A stretch of 64,000 nucleotides of DNA from contig CANSLJ010000001.1 of NCBI GenBank assembly GCA_947647735.1, positions 62,001-126,000 on the forward strand, read 5' to 3'. Shown here piece by piece: positions 1 through 8,635 of this stretch; within the stretch, counting starts at the first letter, position 1; every line of letters starts with the position of its first letter. A program made the translations under genes and the position numbers. This DNA is from an uncultured bacterium. Lineage in GTDB: Bacteria; Bacillota; Clostridia; Lachnospirales; Lachnospiraceae. The notes beneath the pieces are model-generated. The model had not been told where the DNA came from and searched no databases. It worked only from the letters and a program-made list of their open reading frames with translations.

Positions 1-1438
1 TCTCCTCCCCGGACATGCGGAAACTCCCGGTGGTAAAGACCTGCTGGTATTTTTTCTTCTGCTGAAGATCCGTCACCTCCACCTCCAGAATACCGTTGAT
101 ATCATAGGTAAAACAGATATGAAAACCCGCCTCTCCCTTGCGGCAGGGAAGAATGTCCATCTCGATATCTCCCAGCTTTATATTTTCATCACAGTAGTAG
201 GATTCCCCCTGATAGACGCCCACAGAAATATGGTTCTGCCCGTCGAAAGCGTTCGTGTAAAATCCTGTTCTGGCGTTGGGAAGGACGCTGTTTCTCTCGA
301 TCACCGGCGACATGATCGGCCGGCTCGTGTCCATATAATTGACCACACTTGTCCCCAGCGTAAAGGGACAGATGTCCGTCAACACCAGATCCTTTATCTC
401 TTCCTTCCGCTCCTTGATGCCGGCATAGAGCCCTGCCCCCATCGCCACCACCTCGTCCGGCGGCCCGATCACGCAGGGCGCTTTTTCCAGAAAAGCCTGC
501 AGCCAGAAAGCGACCACCGGCATTCTGGAGGAACCGCCCACCAGTACCACTTCATTGATATCCTCCATGCTGCTCTCGCTGTCCTGCAGAACCCTTTTGA
601 CTACTTCCCCGATCCGTCCGAAAATATCTCCGCACAGCTCCGCCAGGTCTATCCCCGTCAGTGCCAGCGTCTTTTTCTCCTCCCCGAACACAAGCTCCGC
701 CTGCTTCTGCATAGTCAGCTCCCGTTTGCACTTCTCCGCCGCCCGAAGGAGAGACGCCTGCTCCTGCGATGCCAGTCCCTCATAATCCATATCGTTCACT
801 TCACAGAACCGGCGCGCGATGACCTCGTCAAAATCGTCGCCGCCCAGATGATTATCCCCGCTGACAGCCCTGATCTCTATCACATTGTCAAAAAAATCCA
901 CAATGGACACATCCAGTGTTCCGCCGCCGAAATCAAACACCAGATAGCTTCCCTCTTCCTCCCGACTGATCCGGCTTGCCGCCAGCGCCGCGGCGGAAGG
1001 TTCATTGATCAGCCGTTCCACCCGTATGCCGGCTAATGCCCCCGCCTGTTTTGTGGCATACCGCTGATTGTCGTTGAAATATGCCGGAACACTGATCACC
1101 GCCTCCGTCACTTCCTCCCCCAGAAAGTACTCCGCGTCCGCTTTTAACTGGCGCAATACAAAGGAGGAGAGTTCCTGCGGTGTAAAGTTTTGTCCCGCCA
1201 GCTCAAAGACATGGTCTGTCCCCATAAAACGTTTGAAGGATGCCGCCGAAGCCTCCGGATGGGATACCAGCCTCTCCCTTGCCACCGCCCCCACGCAGAT
1301 GCTGCCGTCCTCCTCCACGCTGACTGCGCTGGGTGTCAGAAACTGTCCCAGCCGATTGGGGATCAGGACTGTTTTTCCCTCCAGCCAGACACATGCCAGA
1401 GAGTTTGTTGTTCCAAGATCGATTCCGATAACCGCCAT
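1..1438 (-). CDS. hscC: HscC-like Hsp70 chaperone (3' end outside window)
   Basis: An Hsp70-family ATP-dependent chaperone. The first 479 codons are visible and the C-terminal end lies beyond the window edge. The N-terminal phosphate loop GIDLGTTNS, the VISVPAYF and INEPSAAALA blocks, FDFGGGTLDV and LVGGSSRMP all mark the actin-like ATPase domain. LTDICPFTLG and FTYDINGILEVEV lead into the substrate-binding domain. The linker and the ICPFTLG block resemble HscC rather than housekeeping DnaK, an inference from recalled family sequence. No J-protein or GrpE gene is adjacent. The ATG at 1438 directly precedes the AVIGIDLGTT motif. It lies 90 bases downstream of bioY on the same strand and may be cotranscribed with it. 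Confidence 0.85.
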   Translation of the reverse strand, partial: MAVIGIDLGTTNSLACVWLEGKTVLIPNRLGQFLTPSAVSVEEDGSICVGAVARERLVSHPEASAASFKRFMGTDHVFELAGQNFTPQELSSFVLRQLKADAEYFLGEEVTEAVISVPAYFNDNQRYATKQAGALAGIRVERLINEPSAAALAASRISREEEGSYLVFDFGGGTLDVSIVDFFDNVIEIRAVSGDNHLGGDDFDEVIARRFCEVNDMDYEGLASQEQASLLRAAEKCKRELTMQKQAELVFGEEKKTLALTGIDLAELCGDIFGRIGEVVKRVLQDSESSMEDINEVVLVGGSSRMPVVAFWLQAFLEKAPCVIGPPDEVVAMGAGLYAGIKERKEEIKDLVLTDICPFTLGTSVVNYMDTSRPIMSPVIERNSVLPNARTGFYTNAFDGQNHISVGVYQGESYYCDENIKLGDIEMDILPCRKGEAGFHICFTYDINGILEVEVTDLQQKKKYQQVFTTGSFRMSGEE

Positions 1439-1528
1439 TTTTCTTCCTCACTGTTTTACTGATTTATGCTATATCCGATACTGTTTCCTGTCTGTGTTCA
1501 AAGCCAGGGAACTTATTTTTCTGTATTA

Positions 1529-2116
1529 TCATCCGTAAAGACAATCTCTGATCACACTTCTCAGCCGTACCGCCGTCCCCGCCGCCAGCACACAGAGAAT
1601 GAGATCCGCCCACACAGTCAGCAAAAAGCCGTTCACAAGCAGTATCCTCCATGTAACCTCCTGAAAGATCAGAAAACGGCATAGGGCAAAATAGTAAACC
1701 ATACCGACGCTGTAATATACAAACAACCCGCAGACAGAGATCCCTAACAACCTCCTAAAACCAATCGTCCGAAACCGCCCGCACAACCACGCCATCATAT
1801 AGGAGGCCGCACAAAATCCAAGTAAATACCCGAAGGTCGGACGCAGCACATAGGACGGCCCTCCTCCCCCGGCAAATACAGGCATTCCCATCAGCCCTGC
1901 CAGAAGATATACCCCCACGCTGGCTCCCGCAAGGCGTTTATCGAGCAGCAGTCCCGCAAGCAGCACGAAAAACCATTGCAGCGTAAAATGCATGGAAACC
2001 GGCGCTGTCGGCAGCGTTATCCTGACAAACGCCCCGACGGCGATCAGCGCCGCAAACAGGCCGCCCGCCGTCAGTTCCCTGATATTGAAAAACTGTTTTT
2101 CTTTCGTTATATTCAT
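1529..2116 (-). CDS. bioY: BioY, substrate-binding subunit of a biotin ECF transporter
   Basis: An integral membrane S-component that binds biotin for an energy-coupling-factor transporter. The 195-residue product has about six hydrophobic segments and the BioY signatures: an N-terminal ALIAVGAFVRI helix, then PVSMHFTLQWFFVLLAGLLL, GLMGMPVFAGGGG and RPTFGYLLGF. Length is normal for the family. The ATG at 2116 has GAGAG upstream; in-frame starts further up (GTG at 2155) lack a better ribosome site. No ECF ATPase or T-component genes are adjacent, so it probably shares the cell's common module. It follows the CobA-HemD gene after about 70 bases on the same strand. No BirA-type palindrome was recognised upstream. 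Confidence 0.88.
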   Translation of the reverse strand: MNITKEKQFFNIRELTAGGLFAALIAVGAFVRITLPTAPVSMHFTLQWFFVLLAGLLLDKRLAGASVGVYLLAGLMGMPVFAGGGGPSYVLRPTFGYLLGFCAASYMMAWLCGRFRTIGFRRLLGISVCGLFVYYSVGMVYYFALCRFLIFQEVTWRILLVNGFLLTVWADLILCVLAAGTAVRLRSVIRDCLYG

Positions 2117-2185
2117 TCTTTTACTCTCGGTCAACTTTTTTCTCATCCGTAGCACACGCCCGCCCCGGACCGGTATAAGATTCTG

Positions 2186-3706
2186 CTACACCATAAATCC
2201 CAGTTCCACAAGACTCTCCACCGTCGCCTCCTTCGCGATCCGTATCTGCATCCCGTACTTTAACGCCTCACGGGCAGTCATTTCGCCGATACACAACGCC
2301 TGCACTTTTGTAAAATCCGTGTCGGGGAACATGGACACAAAGCCTCTGACCGTGGAGCTGCTTGTAAAGAACACGCCGTCCATATCATTGATATCGCAGA
2401 TCTGTACCGTACTTTTCAATCCTGATCCCCCGTCCGGCTCTCCGACCCGCACATCTCCTTCTCCTGTGACATATGCCGCAATATCCCTGACCGTGATATC
2501 TTTCCCTTTTTGCAGTTCAGTGGTCAGTTCCGGATTCCCGATCGCGGAACGGGCAAGAAGCACCTTATCCCCGTCCTCACACTGTACGTTTAGAAGCGCT
2601 CCCAGAGCCTTCCCGCTGTAAACCTCCGGCACCACATCCGCCAGAATCCCGTACTGCCTCAGCGCTTTCGCCGTACCGCTCCCGATGGCCGCGATGGACA
2701 CAACGTTCAAATGCCGCACATCCTTCCCCATATCCAGCAGTTCCCGCATAAATTCCGCCACGCCCGCCGGAGAGGTAAACACCAGAAAACGATACTCCTG
2801 CAGACGAAAGATTTCCTCGCGCAAAGGCGGATTGGGATGAATCCCTTCTATCGTGATCGTCGGGCATTCCACGGCTTCCGCCCCCAGTTCCCGAAGCCGT
2901 TCTGAGAGATCTTTGCCACGCTCCTTCGATCTTGTGACAAGAAATCTTTTGCCTGACAGAGGCAGTTTATCAAACCATGCAAATTTCTCGCCAAGCCGCA
3001 CTACTTCCCCCACGATAATGATCGCCGGCGTAGCAACGCCCTGTCTTTCCGCCTCCTGCTCCAGTGTGGCGAGCGTAGCGGTTATCTTTTTCTGTCTGCT
3101 TCCCGCTCCCTGCTGCAGGATCGCCGCCGGTGTCACCGGTTCCATTCCCGCCTCCAGCAACCCCGACAAAATGGAATGCAGACAGGATATCCCCATCAGA
3201 AATACCAACGTTCCGCCCGCTTCCTTTAATGCCCGGAAATTGATGGAAAGCGGCTCATTCCTCCTGTGGTGTCCGGTAATGATATGTACCGAGGATGCCA
3301 GATCCCGATGGGTTACCGGAATCCCGAAACAGGCGGGCACGGATATCGCCGAAGTCACACCGGGCACGATCTCAAAGGGAATCCGGTGTTCCACCAACAG
3401 TTCCAGTTCCTCCGCGCCCCGCCCGAACAAAAAAGGATCTCCTCCTTTTAACCGCACGACCCTTTTTCCCTGCTGTGCCAGAGAAAGCAACAGCCTGTTG
3501 ATCTGCTCCTGCGGCATTGTATGGCATCCTGCCCGCTTGCCCACATAGATCTTCTCTGCAGATTCCGGGATCAGCGCAAGCACGGAAGCCCCCGCCAGCG
3601 CATCATACACCACCACGTCCGCCTGTTCGATCACCTGTTTTCCTTTTATCGTCAAGAGTTCCGCACCCGATGGTCCCGCACCCACCAGCCAGACTTTCCC
3701 TGTCAT
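2186..3706 (-). CDS. cobA-hemD: Uroporphyrinogen-III methyltransferase/uroporphyrinogen-III synthase fusion
   Basis: A bifunctional tetrapyrrole enzyme. The N-terminal half (about residues 1-245) is an SAM-dependent uroporphyrinogen-III C-methyltransferase: VWLVGAGPSGAELLTIKG, VRLKGGDPFLFGRGAEE and VPGVTSAISVPA are its signatures. The C-terminal half (about 255-506) is uroporphyrinogen-III synthase, starting KRFLVTRSKERG and containing VFTSPAGV and FFTSSSTVRGF. Together they convert hydroxymethylbilane to precorrin-2 for siroheme or cobalamin. The fusion is common in Clostridia. The start at 3706 follows GGAAAGGGTG at good spacing; the ORF is open for 21 more codons upstream without such a site. 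HemC, which supplies the substrate, lies just upstream on the same strand. Confidence 0.93.
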   Translation of the reverse strand: MTGKVWLVGAGPSGAELLTIKGKQVIEQADVVVYDALAGASVLALIPESAEKIYVGKRAGCHTMPQEQINRLLLSLAQQGKRVVRLKGGDPFLFGRGAEELELLVEHRIPFEIVPGVTSAISVPACFGIPVTHRDLASSVHIITGHHRRNEPLSINFRALKEAGGTLVFLMGISCLHSILSGLLEAGMEPVTPAAILQQGAGSRQKKITATLATLEQEAERQGVATPAIIIVGEVVRLGEKFAWFDKLPLSGKRFLVTRSKERGKDLSERLRELGAEAVECPTITIEGIHPNPPLREEIFRLQEYRFLVFTSPAGVAEFMRELLDMGKDVRHLNVVSIAAIGSGTAKALRQYGILADVVPEVYSGKALGALLNVQCEDGDKVLLARSAIGNPELTTELQKGKDITVRDIAAYVTGEGDVRVGEPDGGSGLKSTVQICDINDMDGVFFTSSSTVRGFVSMFPDTDFTKVQALCIGEMTAREALKYGMQIRIAKEATVESLVELGFMV

Positions 3707-3869
3707 TCTTAACACCCTTTCCATATCTGCAATATTTTTCACTGCCTGTCTGATTCCGTTCCGCCACACGCAAGATAGGCTATCTTTTCCGGAAATTACT
3801 CTGCCATATACTCACAAATCCGCGCTCTCAACACCCTACATCCGATTTTGTCAAACCTTTGTCCCTTAA

Positions 3870-4805
3870 CTACGCCCTGTTTTCTTCCGAAATCGTTGCC
3901 ATCTCTTCCGCCAGCTTCCGCCCCAGTTCCACCGCCTCTGTCCGCTTTCCCCGGATCGTTTTCAGACAGTAACCTCCATCCATCGCCTGCCTGCCGCCAG
4001 TTTCCCTGGAAGCCATCTCCCCATTTTCCCGGTAATACAGCCCCGTCAGCACAAGCTCCTCTCCCTCTATCGCCGCATAAGCCGCCACCGGCGAGGAGCA
4101 CCCGCCGTCCAGCCATCTCACAAATGCCCGCTCCGCAAGCGCCGCATCTCTCGCCTCATCATCAAAAAAGCCGGATAAAAAACTGTAATCCGTACCTTTT
4201 CTCCCCTGCACCGCAAGAATCCCCTGCCCCGCCGCAGGCAGCATCTCCCCGCAGGAAAAATAACGAAAGATCCTGTGTTCCAGTCCAAGGCGCTTCAACC
4301 CTGCCGCCGCAAGCACCAGAGCGCTGTATTTCCCCTCTTCCAGCTTCCTAAGCCTGGTGAGGAGATTTCCCCGGATCATCTCCACCTGCATTTCCGGATA
4401 TATTTTTTTGATCTGCAGCTCCCGCCGCAGACTGGAAGTGCCAATCGGAAGCGCCGGATCCAGCTTTGTCACATTCTCCGGCAAAACCAGTACATCCCGC
4501 GGATCCTCCCGGCGTGAAAATCCCAGGATCGGCAGTTCATCACCGGTTTCCATCGGCATATCTTTCAGAGAATGCACCGAAAGCTGTGTTCTGTTATCCA
4601 GAAGCGCCCGATCCAGCTCCTTCACAAATAATCCCTTCCCGCCAATCTCCTCCAGCCTTTTTTCCAATATCTTATCGCCGGTGGTCTTCATAGCCAGAAT
4701 TTCCGCCGAAAGATCCGGACAGTTATCTCTGATATATGCCTGTACCATCTTCGCCTGCACCAGCGCCAATGCACTGTCTCTGCTGCCAATCGTAATTTTT
4801 TTCAT
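3870..4805 (-). CDS. hemC: Hydroxymethylbilane synthase (porphobilinogen deaminase)
   Basis: Polymerises four porphobilinogens into hydroxymethylbilane. The 311-residue protein has the family's usual length, the N-terminal IGSRDSALALVQA, the substrate-binding VHSLKDMPME and GTSSLRREL blocks, and the cofactor loop DGGCSSPVAAYA whose cysteine anchors the dipyrromethane primer. It is the first gene of a minus-strand tetrapyrrole set (hemC, then cobA-hemD). No glutamyl-tRNA reductase (hemA) gene precedes it; its upstream side is a 500-base AT-rich gap. That supports siroheme/corrinoid rather than full heme synthesis here, which is inference. Confidence 0.95.
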   Translation of the reverse strand: MKKITIGSRDSALALVQAKMVQAYIRDNCPDLSAEILAMKTTGDKILEKRLEEIGGKGLFVKELDRALLDNRTQLSVHSLKDMPMETGDELPILGFSRREDPRDVLVLPENVTKLDPALPIGTSSLRRELQIKKIYPEMQVEMIRGNLLTRLRKLEEGKYSALVLAAAGLKRLGLEHRIFRYFSCGEMLPAAGQGILAVQGRKGTDYSFLSGFFDDEARDAALAERAFVRWLDGGCSSPVAAYAAIEGEELVLTGLYYRENGEMASRETGGRQAMDGGYCLKTIRGKRTEAVELGRKLAEEMATISEENRA

Positions 4806-5313
4806 ATACTCCTGCCCGTTTCGCGCTCTATCTATCCTATATGTTCCATCAACTTCATTCTGTTAAATTTTTATATCAGCCTGAAACATCATTCAAATCA
4901 CTTTTTTCCTGCCAACATTTATTATATAACAAAATACCCTTTCTGCCAAAACATAAATGCTGCAATGAAAATTTCCTGCCGGTATTCGCCACAGACAACA
5001 AAAATATCAAAAAATTAATACTTGCGTATCTTTTAATTTTCCCTTATAATAAATCCACTCAGTTATATATTCTGTATATCATTTTATTTGCAACTCTGTG
5101 CCATATTATCCTGTTCACTATATTTTTCATATTTTTATCCGTTATATTTTATTTATCGTCTGCCATATTCTCTGATTTCAGCAACTATATCATATTCAAA
5201 AAATTCTGCAGTAACACATAAATTTTTTCCTCTGATATCAATATTAAATTCTTAATCATCTCAAATCTCACGGATTCTTTAAGATCCATCACCACATCAC
5301 AAAAGGAGTTTCT
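4806..5313. other. AT-rich intergenic region with one promoter
   Basis: About 500 bases without a convincing gene. It is markedly richer in A+T than the flanks. The only clear element is the plus-strand promoter annotated separately at 5022-5050. Open frames here have no ribosome site and no family signature. Confidence 0.6.
5022..5050 (+). promoter_or_regulatory. Promoter toward the Rpn-type nuclease gene
   Basis: TTGCGT and a perfect TATAAT separated by 17 bases. The predicted start is near 5057, giving a leader of about 250 bases before the gene at 5314. Confidence 0.6.
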
Positions 5314-6345
5314 ATGATGCAAAATTCTAAAACAGATTTTCAGACAAACGTATCTGCCTGTCCCGGCGCCGTACCCTGCTCTTATCTGAACGCCACCGGA
5401 AAGATAAGATACACCATGACCAACGACTACATGTTTAATATTATTTTTCGCAATGTGGATATTCTCGCAGAGCTGCTCTGCTCCCTGTTGGATCTTGACA
5501 AAAAACAGATTTCCTCCATCGAGATCAAAAATCCACTCCTGTCCGGCGACACCGCCCTCGAAAAAACCTTTATTCTGGATATCAATATTTTCTTAAATAG
5601 CAACGCTTTTATCAATATAGAAATGCAGGTCAACAATCTGGGAGACTGGTTTGACCGTTCCTTAAGTTATCTCTGCCGCTCCTTCGATCAGCTCTATCAC
5701 GGTGAAAACTATGCTTCCACAAAGTCTGTGCTGCATATAGGCATTCTTGATTTCAACATCTTTCCCGCCCACCCGGAATTCTATTCTTCTTATAAACTTA
5801 TGAATGTAAAAAATAAGCAAATATATAATGACAAATTTGAGCTCCGTGTGTTACAATTAAACCATGCCGATCTGGCAACTGAAAAAGATAAAAACTGTGG
5901 TCTGACACACTGGGCTTCACTTTTTAAAGCAGTCACCTGGGAGGAGATCAAGATGTTGGCTCATGAAAATTCTGTTTTTGATAAAGTTGCACAGGAACTG
6001 TATAAATCCAATTCTGATGAGCAGATCAGGTATGCCTGTCAGGCTCGTGAAGAATATGAATTTCAGATGAAACGCAGGCAGGCTATGCTGGAGGAAGCTG
6101 AAAAAAAGCAGCAAGAGTACGAATTTCAAATGAAACGCAGGCAGGAACAACTTGAAGAATACGAATTTCAGATGAAACGTAGGCAGACTATGCTCGAGGA
6201 AGCTGAAAAGAAGCAGCAAGAATACGAATCTCAAATAAAAGAAATCCAGAAGCAGCTTGAAGACAAAGATCTCCTCACCGCCACCTTAACAAATGAACTC
6301 CATAAACTCCGCCAGGAACTGGAACAATTAAAAAAAGACCATTAA
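5314..6345 (+). CDS. Rpn-family PD-(D/E)XK nuclease/putative transposase with repeat tail
   Basis: A member of the PD-(D/E)XK group of proteins annotated as transposases or recombination-promoting nucleases. The N-terminal 230 residues hold the core: TNDYMFNIIF, then LDINIFLN with Asp89 and NIEMQV with Glu103-x-Gln105 as the probable metal site. After about residue 245 comes a charged coiled-coil tail made of in-frame repeats of EYEFQMKRRQ (three near-identical copies plus a degenerate fourth), two with an LEEAEKKQQ extension. Ribosome site AAAGGAG precedes the ATG. The gene ends 18 bases before the PfkB kinase copy. Its cellular function is not established from sequence; a mobile or defence-linked role is inference. 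Confidence 0.75.
   Translation: MMQNSKTDFQTNVSACPGAVPCSYLNATGKIRYTMTNDYMFNIIFRNVDILAELLCSLLDLDKKQISSIEIKNPLLSGDTALEKTFILDINIFLNSNAFINIEMQVNNLGDWFDRSLSYLCRSFDQLYHGENYASTKSVLHIGILDFNIFPAHPEFYSSYKLMNVKNKQIYNDKFELRVLQLNHADLATEKDKNCGLTHWASLFKAVTWEEIKMLAHENSVFDKVAQELYKSNSDEQIRYACQAREEYEFQMKRRQAMLEEAEKKQQEYEFQMKRRQEQLEEYEFQMKRRQTMLEEAEKKQQEYESQIKEIQKQLEDKDLLTATLTNELHKLRQELEQLKKDH
6046..6255 (+). repeat. In-frame coding tandem repeats in the nuclease tail
   Basis: Three close copies of a segment encoding EYEFQMKRRQ, begun near 6049, 6118 and 6160, and a weaker fourth copy near 6220. Period lengths (69, 42 and 63 bases) are multiples of three, so copy-number change would keep the frame. Confidence 0.8.
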
Positions 6346-6363
6346 GCCGAGGTAACTCTTCCC

Positions 6364-7431
6364 ATGATCTACACCATCACCTTAAATCCCGCACTGGATA
6401 AAACTGTAGAAATCCCCTCTCTGACCATAGACAGCGTCAACCGCATCACCACACTGCGCACCGATCCCGGCGGAAAGGGCATCAATGTCTCCAAAGTGAT
6501 CCGAAAGCTGGGCGGAGAAAGCATTGCCGTTGGTATTCTGGCAGGGAATACAGGACGTGCCATCTGCGCCGCCGTGGAAAATATTGGAATCAAAACTGCT
6601 TTCAGATTTGTAAACGGGGAAACCCGCACCAACCTGAAAGTGATCGATCCGATAAATCACACTAACACCGACCTGAATGAACCGGGCATCACCATATCCG
6701 AAGACGTCCTGAATGAACTGCTCTCGGAGTTACTGTCCCGGATACAGGAAAACGATATCGTTGTCTTATCCGGCAGCCTGCCCAAAGGTTCCCCGGAAGA
6801 TACCTACTCTGTATGGGGGAACGCCTGCAAAAAAGCAGGCGCAAAGGTAATCCTTGACGCAGACGGAGAACTGCTCAAAAATGGCCTGACATCATCTCCG
6901 TATCTGATCAAGCCCAACCATCATGAAATCTCTGAACTGATGGGAAAAAAGCTGGAAAAGCCGAATGAACTGAAAAAAGCCGCCCGAACCCTGATGTCAC
7001 AATACAGCATTGCCAAAATCATAGTTTCTATGGGCGGTGCCGGCGCTCTTTTTGTGACGCCGGATGAAACCATCTATGCGGAAGGGTTAAAAGTCCCGGT
7101 GAAAAGTACAGTGGGTACCGGCGACAGCGTTGTCGCCGCCCTCGCCATATCAGAAGAATCCGGTAAAAATTTACAGGACACAGTCCGCCTTTCCATCGCC
7201 TGCGGAGCCGCCAACGTGATGTGCAGTGGGACACAGGCGGCGGAATATGAAACCGTGAAAAAACTGATACCGGAAGTTGTATATCAAAATCTAATACCTC
7301 TGCCCCCGGCATCTGTCTTTCATCTCTCAGTATCCTTCTCCTATGATTCCTGCACTTCCGGCTGCAACAGTTTCTCCTGCGTCCTGTACTCTTCGCCATC
7401 CTTCTTGTTCTGCGGAATCCTGTCCACATGA
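6364..7431 (+). CDS. PfkB-family 1-phosphofructokinase-like kinase, stop codon lost
   Basis: A ribokinase-family sugar-phosphate kinase, closely similar over its whole length to the gene at 13479. Signatures: TLNPALDKTV, DPGGKGINVSKV, VVLSGSLPKG and the catalytic VKSTVGTGDSVVAAL (catalytic Asp in GTGD). The paralogue is 310 residues long and stops right after VVFHKL. Here the equivalent VVYQNL is followed by codons CTA ATA, with the TAA one base out of frame. The frame therefore runs on for about 45 residues of Ser/Cys/Pro/Phe-rich sequence, antisense to the end of the convergent gene (91-base overlap). A single-base deletion at the 3' end would explain this. Ribosome site GAGG lies upstream. 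It is an isolated copy beside the Rpn-type gene, away from sugar genes. Confidence 0.85.
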   Translation: MIYTITLNPALDKTVEIPSLTIDSVNRITTLRTDPGGKGINVSKVIRKLGGESIAVGILAGNTGRAICAAVENIGIKTAFRFVNGETRTNLKVIDPINHTNTDLNEPGITISEDVLNELLSELLSRIQENDIVVLSGSLPKGSPEDTYSVWGNACKKAGAKVILDADGELLKNGLTSSPYLIKPNHHEISELMGKKLEKPNELKKAARTLMSQYSIAKIIVSMGGAGALFVTPDETIYAEGLKVPVKSTVGTGDSVVAALAISEESGKNLQDTVRLSIACGAANVMCSGTQAAEYETVKKLIPEVVYQNLIPLPPASVFHLSVSFSYDSCTSGCNSFSCVLYSSPSFLFCGILST

Positions 7432-8543
7432 TTGCGCTCGTCGATCAGTCTCTCCACCTCATCGGCAAGTTCCCTGGACGTTTCATCGAGACTGCTCTGC
7501 CGCGCCTCTCCAAGAGCCGCATCAACCGCCGCCTGCATCATACCGTCTTTTGTTAACTGCATGCTCTGCAGAGGATTATCGGAGATGCGCTGCAGCTTAA
7601 CGTCCCGCATATCCCGCAGAACCTGTGTTCCAAAGCTTCCGAAGATATAAGCCTCCTCGCTCTTTACGCTCACCTCACGCCGATAACTCTGCATCATCTC
7701 ACCTAACTGCCCTGTCGTAAAAGACTTATCCTTGAGAGCTTCCTTGAGAAACCTGTTTTGTCTGAGAAGATCCTGCGCAATGGAATCCGCCTGGGAAAGA
7801 AACCAGTGTCCGAAATCCCCCACCTTGTTTGACAGTTCCTCCACGCCCTTCTCATGATTTAAGGAGGACGTCATAACACCGGCTGCCGAATTATGTATCG
7901 CATCGGCGGCTGAATTCTCTTTCCCGGATGTATCGCCATCCTCCTCCGAAGCACCGTTCTCCAGTTCCTCCGCCGCCTTTTTCGCCTCTTCCATCGTCTT
8001 CAGCAGAGCCACCAGATCTCGGTTATTTTCATCGACTTCCTCCTTGCCCTGAGCAGACTTCATTGCCGCGATCTGCTGCGCCTCCTTCAACCTCCTCAGC
8101 GCTTCCTCCTCCTGAAAGTCCTTATTCTCCTGCATCTGTTCCTGCAGCTGCCTCTGCTGTTCAACAAGCTCTTTCATTAACGGATCATTGTACGACTTGT
8201 CGCTTCTCATCCTGCCATAGGCGGCGTTCATAACCTTTATCTGCTTCTCGAGCTCCTCCAGTTCGTCATAATATCCTTTTCTCGTCCTGGCATCAAACTG
8301 GGCTTCTTCCAGCTGACGGAGCATCACTTCCGCCATCTTGTCACTCTGTGCGCCCTGAACGTCCGCTCCCGGCTGAGCCGCCTGCTGCCTGCTTAAGTTT
8401 CTTCCCTCCTCTGAGATCGTAACCTCGTACTCCGGCCCAAACATGTTCTCTTCCGGCTGTACCTGCTCTGCATTTTCCGGGATGCCCTGCTCTACTGCCG
8501 GCATCATGTCCGCAGGGTTTACACCGATTCCTTTGATCAGCAT
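7341..8543 (-). CDS. Conserved-looking coiled-coil protein of unknown function
   Basis: Not recognised as a named family. The 400-residue protein has no signal peptide or membrane segment. It is rich in Glu, Gln and Lys, with long predicted helices (about residues 85-215) containing QQRQLQEQMQENKDFQEEEA, an acidic linker, and a C-terminal helical part. The start at 8543 follows GGAGG; the frame is open for 26 more codons upstream without a ribosome site. Its 3' end overlaps the read-through tail of the kinase gene by 91 bases in antisense. Transcribed alone. No function can be assigned. Confidence 0.7.
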   Translation of the reverse strand: MLIKGIGVNPADMMPAVEQGIPENAEQVQPEENMFGPEYEVTISEEGRNLSRQQAAQPGADVQGAQSDKMAEVMLRQLEEAQFDARTRKGYYDELEELEKQIKVMNAAYGRMRSDKSYNDPLMKELVEQQRQLQEQMQENKDFQEEEALRRLKEAQQIAAMKSAQGKEEVDENNRDLVALLKTMEEAKKAAEELENGASEEDGDTSGKENSAADAIHNSAAGVMTSSLNHEKGVEELSNKVGDFGHWFLSQADSIAQDLLRQNRFLKEALKDKSFTTGQLGEMMQSYRREVSVKSEEAYIFGSFGTQVLRDMRDVKLQRISDNPLQSMQLTKDGMMQAAVDAALGEARQSSLDETSRELADEVERLIDERNHVDRIPQNKKDGEEYRTQEKLLQPEVQES

Positions 8544-8635
8544 ACTAAAATACCTCCATTCCTTTGAAAATTTACCGCAATTCCGTTTGCGCAGTATCAC
8601 TTTTTCATTAATATATATCATCTATCAGTAAAATT

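Noticed and set aside
119-1036. Long plus-strand open frame opposite the Hsp70 gene
   Set aside because: Antisense shadow. The minus-strand frame has full Hsp70 motifs; the plus frame has none.
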